Below, piece by piece: positions 59,894-64,000 of a stretch of DNA of 64,000 bases. Positions within the stretch are counted from its first letter, which is position 1; each line of letters opens with the position of its first letter. Below the pieces are notes generated by a model. That model searched no databases, was not told the DNA's origin, and saw only the letters and a program-made list of their open reading frames with translations. Source of the stretch: JAXGXT01 sp040772665. Lineage in GTDB: Bacteria; Bacillota; Clostridia; Lachnospirales; Anaerotignaceae. The stretch spans positions 248,001 through 312,000 of the forward strand of contig JAXGXT010000002.1 of NCBI GenBank assembly GCA_040772665.1, read 5' to 3'. A program made the position numbers and the translations under genes.

Positions 59894-61546
59894 ATGAAAA
59901 CAGAAAAGGTTTTGATAGTTGGCGGTGTTGCAGGCGGAGCATCTGCCGCTGCAAGATTAAGAAGGCTTGATGAGCATGTAAAAATAATAATGTTTGAAAA
60001 GGGCGAACATATATCGTTTGCGAATTGCGGACTTCCTTATTATATTGGAGGGGAAATCACAAAAAAATCGCACCTTACTTTGCAAACGCCAGAAAGCTTT
60101 GAATCCAAGTTTAATATTGATGTACGTGTTTACTCAGAAGTTATTTCAATTAATAAAGAAGAAAAAAAGGTTGCCGTTAAAAATCATTTAACAGGTGAGG
60201 TTTATGATGAAACATACGACAAGCTTGTTCTTGCCCCCGGAGCTGAACCTGTTAAGCCGCCTGTTGAGGGAATTGAATCGGAAAAAGTATTCACACTAAG
60301 AAATATTCCTGACACATATAAAATTAAGGATTATATCCTTTGTAACAACCCTAAAAGAGCTGTTATTGTGGGGGGAGGATATATCGGCATTGAAATGGCG
60401 GAAAATCTTAAAAATGCAGGACTTGATGTAACGGTTGTTCAAAGGCCTAACCAAGTTATATCACCCATTGATTATGATATGGCTTGTGATGTTCATAGTC
60501 ACATAAGAAGCAAGGGAGTTAAGCTTCTTCTTGGACGTGTTTTAAAATCCATTAAAGAAGATGAAAAAGGACTTTTGGTTACACTTGACGAAGGACAGGT
60601 AGAAACAGACATTATTATACTTTCCATAGGTGTTAAACCTGAAAGTGATATTGCCAAGGAGGCAGGTATTAAGCTTAATGAAAAAGGTGCTATTGTTGTT
60701 GACGAAACAATGCTTACCAGTGACCCTGACATTTATGCCGCAGGTGATGCAGTTGAGGTTATAGACTTTATTACAAAGGAAAAGGCTGTTGTTCCCCTTG
60801 CAGGGCCTGCAAACAAACAAGGAAGAATTGTTGCCGATAATATTTGCGGAATTAAAAGCAAATATTTTGGAACTCAAAGAAGTTCAATTCTTAAAGTTTT
60901 TGATATGACTGTTGCCGCAACGGGAATAAATGAAAAGATGGCACAAAAACTTGGCATTGAATATGAAAAATCTTTTACTTATTCAGCAGACCATGCCACA
61001 TATTATCCGGGAGCGGAATTTATGTCAATTAAGACATTGTTTGAAAAAAAGACGGGCAAAATATTGGGAGCACAGGTTGTTGGGTTTGCGGGAAGTGATA
61101 AACGCTGTGACGTATTTGCTACTGCAATACGTTTTGGAGCAACTGCCCATGACCTTACCCAGCTGGAATTATGTTATGCACCTCCTTATTCTTCTGCCAA
61201 AGACCCTGTAAATATGGCTGGGTATGTAATAGAAAATATTATAAGCGAAAAAGTTAAGCTTTTTCACTGGCATGATATTGAAAATCTTAAAAAGGATAAC
61301 AGTGTTCAGCTGATAGATGCCAGAACACCTTTTGAATATAGAGAAGGTCACATTGAAGGATTTAAAAACATTCCCGTTGAAGATATGAGAGAAAATTTAA
61401 AAGATTTGGACAAAAATAAACCTATATATATTTATTGTCACTCAGGCCTTAGAAGTTATCTTACATGCAGAATACTTTCCCAAAACGGATTTGATTGTTA
61501 CAATCTTAGCGGAGGATACAGGCTTTACGATTCAATATTTAATTAA
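59894..61546 (+). CDS. CoA-disulfide reductase / NADH-dependent persulfide reductase with C-terminal rhodanese
   Basis: The 550 residues begin with an FAD/NAD-linked reductase: VGGVAGGASAAARLRRLDEH for FAD, redox Cys45 in SFANCGLPYY, the NAD-binding AVIVGGGYIGIEMAENL, and IYAAGDAVEV. A dimerisation domain follows. The C-terminal rhodanese (about 465-550) has LIDARTPFEYREGHIEG and YCHSGLRS with Cys515. This fusion is known as CoADR-RHD or Npsr, which reduces CoA persulfides or polysulfide with NADH. A separate rhodanese lies just upstream (27 bp). ATG follows AAAAGGAG. Confidence 0.93.
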   Translation: MKTEKVLIVGGVAGGASAAARLRRLDEHVKIIMFEKGEHISFANCGLPYYIGGEITKKSHLTLQTPESFESKFNIDVRVYSEVISINKEEKKVAVKNHLTGEVYDETYDKLVLAPGAEPVKPPVEGIESEKVFTLRNIPDTYKIKDYILCNNPKRAVIVGGGYIGIEMAENLKNAGLDVTVVQRPNQVISPIDYDMACDVHSHIRSKGVKLLLGRVLKSIKEDEKGLLVTLDEGQVETDIIILSIGVKPESDIAKEAGIKLNEKGAIVVDETMLTSDPDIYAAGDAVEVIDFITKEKAVVPLAGPANKQGRIVADNICGIKSKYFGTQRSSILKVFDMTVAATGINEKMAQKLGIEYEKSFTYSADHATYYPGAEFMSIKTLFEKKTGKILGAQVVGFAGSDKRCDVFATAIRFGATAHDLTQLELCYAPPYSSAKDPVNMAGYVIENIISEKVKLFHWHDIENLKKDNSVQLIDARTPFEYREGHIEGFKNIPVEDMRENLKDLDKNKPIYIYCHSGLRSYLTCRILSQNGFDCYNLSGGYRLYDSIFN

Positions 61547-61555
61547 ATAATAATT

Positions 61556-61597
61556 AAAAAGCTAATGCACCGATTTTTGGTTCATTAGCTTTTTTTG
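61556..61597 (+). terminator. Terminator of the rhodanese-CoADR operon
   Basis: AAAAAGCTAATG (61556-61567) and CATTAGCTTTTT (61583-61594), a perfect 12-bp stem, with more T following. Confidence 0.9.
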
Positions 61598-61718
61598 TGC
61601 CATGGCTATGGGATAAAATTATTTCGGTTATATAATATAGTTGTTATAGAATAAACTAAAGTAAATCAGAATATAGGCAAAGCAAAGATTTTAAGGTTTA
61701 TGGAGGGTTGGTTATTTT

Positions 61719-62861
61719 ATGCCTAAATTAAGATTTCATTTATTAGGGCTTTCCCATATTGAAACAAACAGAAATAATATGTCCTGTGCTTATACACAAA
61801 AAATTATTAAGTTTGCCAAAATGATTAAAAAATATGGCCACACAATATATTTTTATGGCGTTGAAGGCTCTGAGGTTGAGTGTGACGAGTTTATTCAGGT
61901 TTCCACCAATGAAATACTTTTAAAAGCATACGGAAATTACGATAAAACCAAAGATTTTTTTAAGCACGACCCTGACGACATAGCTAATTTAACATTTAAT
62001 CAAAATACAATATCAGAAATTTTAAAAAGAAAAGAGCCGAAAGATATTTTACTTTGCACTTTAGGCAATTATCAAAAGCCTATAGCAGACAAAGTTAATC
62101 TTGTTACTGTGGAATCGGGTATAGGATATACAGGAATATTTGCAAACTTTAGAATTTTTGAATCTTATGCATGGATGCATCATGTTTATGGTTTGTTTAA
62201 AATAGAAGACGGCGCATGGTATGATGCTGTTATACCTAATTATTTTGATTTAGAAGATTTTCCTTATAAGGAAGACAAGCAGGACTATCTTTTATATTTC
62301 GGCAGAATAATAGGAAGAAAAGGTGTGCGTATAGCCTCTGATGTGGCAAAAGCAACAGGGCATAAGCTTTATGTTGTTGGGCAAGGCTCTCTTGACGATT
62401 TAAATGAAGGCCTTAATTTAGGCGGTGAAAAGCATATTTTCTATATGCCTGCGGTTGGAGCCGAGGAAAGGGCAAGACTTTTAAGCAATGCTAAAGCTGT
62501 TTTGATGCCTACCTATTACCTTGAGCCTTTCGGAGGAGTTAATGTTGAGGCTCAGCTTTGTGGAACTCCCGTTATTACAAGCGACTGGGGTGCTTTTTCG
62601 GAAACGGTTTTGCATGGCACAACAGGCTATAGATGTAGAACATTTGAAGAGTTTTGTTGGGTGGTTAATAATATTTCAAATATTAAACCTTATAAATGCA
62701 GACAATGGGCTGAAAAAAACTATTCAATGGATAGAGTTGGAGAAATGTATGAAGAATATTTTCAACGAATTTATAAACTTTTTAATAAAGGCTGGTATGA
62801 AAAAAATGATGGAAGAATAAATCTTAACTGGCTTAAAAAATATTACCCTTTTGAGGATTAG
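61719..62861 (+). CDS. GT4-family glycosyltransferase
   Basis: A 380-residue GT-B retaining glycosyltransferase. The N-terminal Rossmann half carries the acceptor side (LGLSHIETNRNNMSCAYTQK). The C-terminal half has the donor-sugar motifs YLLYFGRIIGRKGVRIASDV and PTYYLEPFGGVNVEAQLCGT with the E-x7-E pair, then PVITSDWGAFSE. The N-terminus TNRNNMSCAYTQKI and the HHVYG stretch are unlike common teichoic or capsule enzymes, and I cannot give a substrate. Monocistronic between two terminators. ATG lies 11 nt after GGAGGG. Confidence 0.85.
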   Translation: MPKLRFHLLGLSHIETNRNNMSCAYTQKIIKFAKMIKKYGHTIYFYGVEGSEVECDEFIQVSTNEILLKAYGNYDKTKDFFKHDPDDIANLTFNQNTISEILKRKEPKDILLCTLGNYQKPIADKVNLVTVESGIGYTGIFANFRIFESYAWMHHVYGLFKIEDGAWYDAVIPNYFDLEDFPYKEDKQDYLLYFGRIIGRKGVRIASDVAKATGHKLYVVGQGSLDDLNEGLNLGGEKHIFYMPAVGAEERARLLSNAKAVLMPTYYLEPFGGVNVEAQLCGTPVITSDWGAFSETVLHGTTGYRCRTFEEFCWVVNNISNIKPYKCRQWAEKNYSMDRVGEMYEEYFQRIYKLFNKGWYEKNDGRINLNWLKKYYPFED

Positions 62862-62901
62862 CTATCTAAAAATAATTGAATAGATATAGGTTTTTTTATA
62901 C

Positions 62902-62942
62902 AAAAAGGTTTTATGATGATTTTATCTCATAAGGCCTTTTTT
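62902..62942 (+). terminator. Terminator of the glycosyltransferase gene
   Basis: AAAAAGGTTTTATGA (62902-62916) pairs over 15 positions, two G-T, with TCATAAGGCCTTTTT (62927-62941). Confidence 0.8.
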
Positions 62943-63259
62943 GTAGTTGAAATTCAGATAAAATTTTCAGATAAAAAAGAATTTTAAAGATGACAGTTAA
63001 AATGAACAAAAATGAACTTGAAATTTTGTATAGTTTTTCGAAAGAGTGTATTTTGTATACAAATAAAAACAATTTCGGTGTAAAAGTTTATATTAAAAAG
63101 ACATGAATATAAATATGCATAACAAATTAATGCCTTAAAAAATAAGGATTTGTGCAAAACTACTAATATGTATAATTAAATAAACAATTTATCAAATGCT
63201 TTTGTGTATATATATCAATACACAAAGTGAAGTGTACAGTAAAAAGTACAAAAATAGTA
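62943..63259 (+). other. AT-rich gap rich in short palindromes
   Basis: It contains TTTGTATACAAA (63052-63063), an inverted pair TTTGTGTAT/ATACACAAA (about 63202-63228), and TGTAC-N8-GTACA (63233-63250), all upstream of the promoter at 63260. No gene seen. They may be operators of the ATPase-led operon. Confidence 0.4.
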
Positions 63260-63287
63260 TTGCATACAGAAAACAGTATGTTATAAT
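63260..63287 (+). promoter_or_regulatory. Promoter of the P-loop ATPase gene
   Basis: TTGCAT (63260-63265), a 16-bp spacer and TATAAT (63282-63287). An inverted repeat CATAC/GTATG lies across the -35/spacer region. Confidence 0.55.
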
Positions 63288-63336
63288 TAAATCATAAAAT
63301 ATATTTCATTCCATGAAGCACTGAGGGGGGCGTTAA

Positions 63337-64000
63337 GTGATTACGGAAGATAAAAGAATAAGAATTATCACCGGTCATTACGGTAGCGGCAAAACTGAAT
63401 TTTCAGTAAACTATGCTATTATGCTGGCAAAGGCTTCAAAAAATAAAGTGGCATTTGCCGATATGGATATAGTTAATGTATATTTTCGTTCTCGAGAAGT
63501 AAGAGAGAAAATTACGTCACAAGGTATAAGAATGATGGATTCCTCCATTAATTCTTCAGCAGACCTTCCCGCCATTCCAGCCGAGATGTATGCACCTTTT
63601 GCCGATAAATCATATGACTATGTTATTGATCTTGGAGGCAATGATGTTGGAACAACTGTGCTTGGAAGGTATAAGGAAATAATGAAAACCGAAGAAACCG
63701 ACTTTTTCATGGTTGTTAATGTTTTTAGACCTGACACAATGGATGTAAAAAAAATATTAACCGAAAAAGAAAAGCTTGAACGGCGTTCAGGAATTTCTGT
63801 TACTGGGTTTATAAACAACTCAAACCTTGTTAGGGATACAAAAGCAGAGGACATTTTATATGGAGATGAAATTTTAAAAGAAGTGAGCCGTATTACCGAT
63901 GTTCCGATTAAATACACATCATATGTTGAAGATGTGGTTAAAGATATGACGGAAGAGGTAAAAAGTAAGCTTGCGGGAGAAATTATTCCCATGAAATATT
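63337..64000 (+). CDS. P-loop ATPase (MinD/ParA-like), 3' end outside the window
   Basis: The gene starts with GTG behind GAGGGGGG (63323-63330) and stays open to the window edge, giving at least 221 residues. The Walker A variant is ITGHYGSGKTEFSVNYAI, followed by KVAFADMDIVNVYFRSREVR (deviant Walker-like Asp), YDYVIDLGGNDVGTTVLGRY and VVNVFRPDTMD. The fold is SIMIBI class; it looks cytosolic. In Clostridia such ATPases often precede 2-oxoacid:ferredoxin oxidoreductase genes, but the downstream context is not visible here. Function not known. Confidence 0.75.
   Translation, partial: MITEDKRIRIITGHYGSGKTEFSVNYAIMLAKASKNKVAFADMDIVNVYFRSREVREKITSQGIRMMDSSINSSADLPAIPAEMYAPFADKSYDYVIDLGGNDVGTTVLGRYKEIMKTEETDFFMVVNVFRPDTMDVKKILTEKEKLERRSGISVTGFINNSNLVRDTKAEDILYGDEILKEVSRITDVPIKYTSYVEDVVKDMTEEVKSKLAGEIIPMKY

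Noticed and set aside
62962..62976. CodY-like box (AATTTTCAGATAAAA)
   Set aside because: It matches the AATTTTCWGAAAATT consensus at 12 of 15 positions but lies about 300 bp before the nearest promoter in AT-rich DNA; too weak to report as a site.
1..64000. CRISPR arrays, insertion sequences, prophage genes, rRNA operons
   Set aside because: No regularly spaced repeats, transposase, integrase, capsid or rRNA sequence was recognised on either strand.

Overview
The window is AT-rich chromosomal DNA from an endospore-forming, anaerobic member of the Clostridia. The evidence is a spoVA operon, sigH, a SpoIID-type protein, FtsK/SpoIIIE, a class I-like hybrid cluster protein, a Firmicutes-type LexA box before recA, a cysteine T-box, frequent TTG and GTG starts after strong GGAGG sites, and dense use of intrinsic terminators. 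I cannot fix the genus from sequence alone; an affinity to Lachnospirales or nearby orders is a guess.

Layout. 1-7400 is an accessory region that looks less AT-rich than the rest: a partial hypothetical gene, an XRE-type regulator, a divergent small gene, and a 1403-residue S-layer-homology surface protein. It abuts a diguanylate cyclase gene whose 5' end looks broken. 9.5-11.8 kb (minus strand) holds an acyltransferase and purK. 11.9-12.15 kb is a tandem block of a hairpin repeat that also occurs once at 23.3 kb. 12.2-22.8 kb is housekeeping and DNA repair: ftsK, rimO, pgsA, cinA, recA, recX and a large TPR protein. 23-36 kb holds a GNAT protein, a DUF438/hemerythrin/PAS protein, an orphan binding protein, polA-coaE, a transglycosylase, an OppA-like lipoprotein, a GalT-like protein, a HAD phosphatase and rarA. 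36.2-39.2 kb is spoVAA-AB-AC-AD-AE. 39.3-45.1 kb runs from an HD protein and ispF through a Cys T-box into cysE-cysS-mrnC-rlmB-yacP-sigH, followed by an iron alcohol dehydrogenase and tRNA-Thr. 46.5-51.3 kb holds an AEC transporter, an HD-GYP phosphodiesterase, and a DUF1538 membrane protein overlapping a tandem PII-like gene. 51.6-54.7 kb is a Crp/Fnr regulator divergent from ferredoxin-hcp. 55-64 kb holds an ABC-F protein behind a leader-peptide attenuator, a SpoIID/LytB protein, queA, an unidentified structured RNA, rhodanese plus a CoA-disulfide-reductase/rhodanese fusion, a GT4 glycosyltransferase, and a P-loop ATPase cut by the window end.

The most interesting signals are: (i) Crp/Fnr-like dyads 29-29.5 bp upstream of the -10 boxes of three redox-stress operons far apart in the window; (ii) the DUF1538/tandem-PII pair, in which both partners are internally duplicated; (iii) the structured RNA after queA; (iv) the ABC-F attenuator with two small leader ORFs; (v) the hairpin repeats that end in extended -10 promoters; and (vi) the surface-protein cassette with its nested operator.
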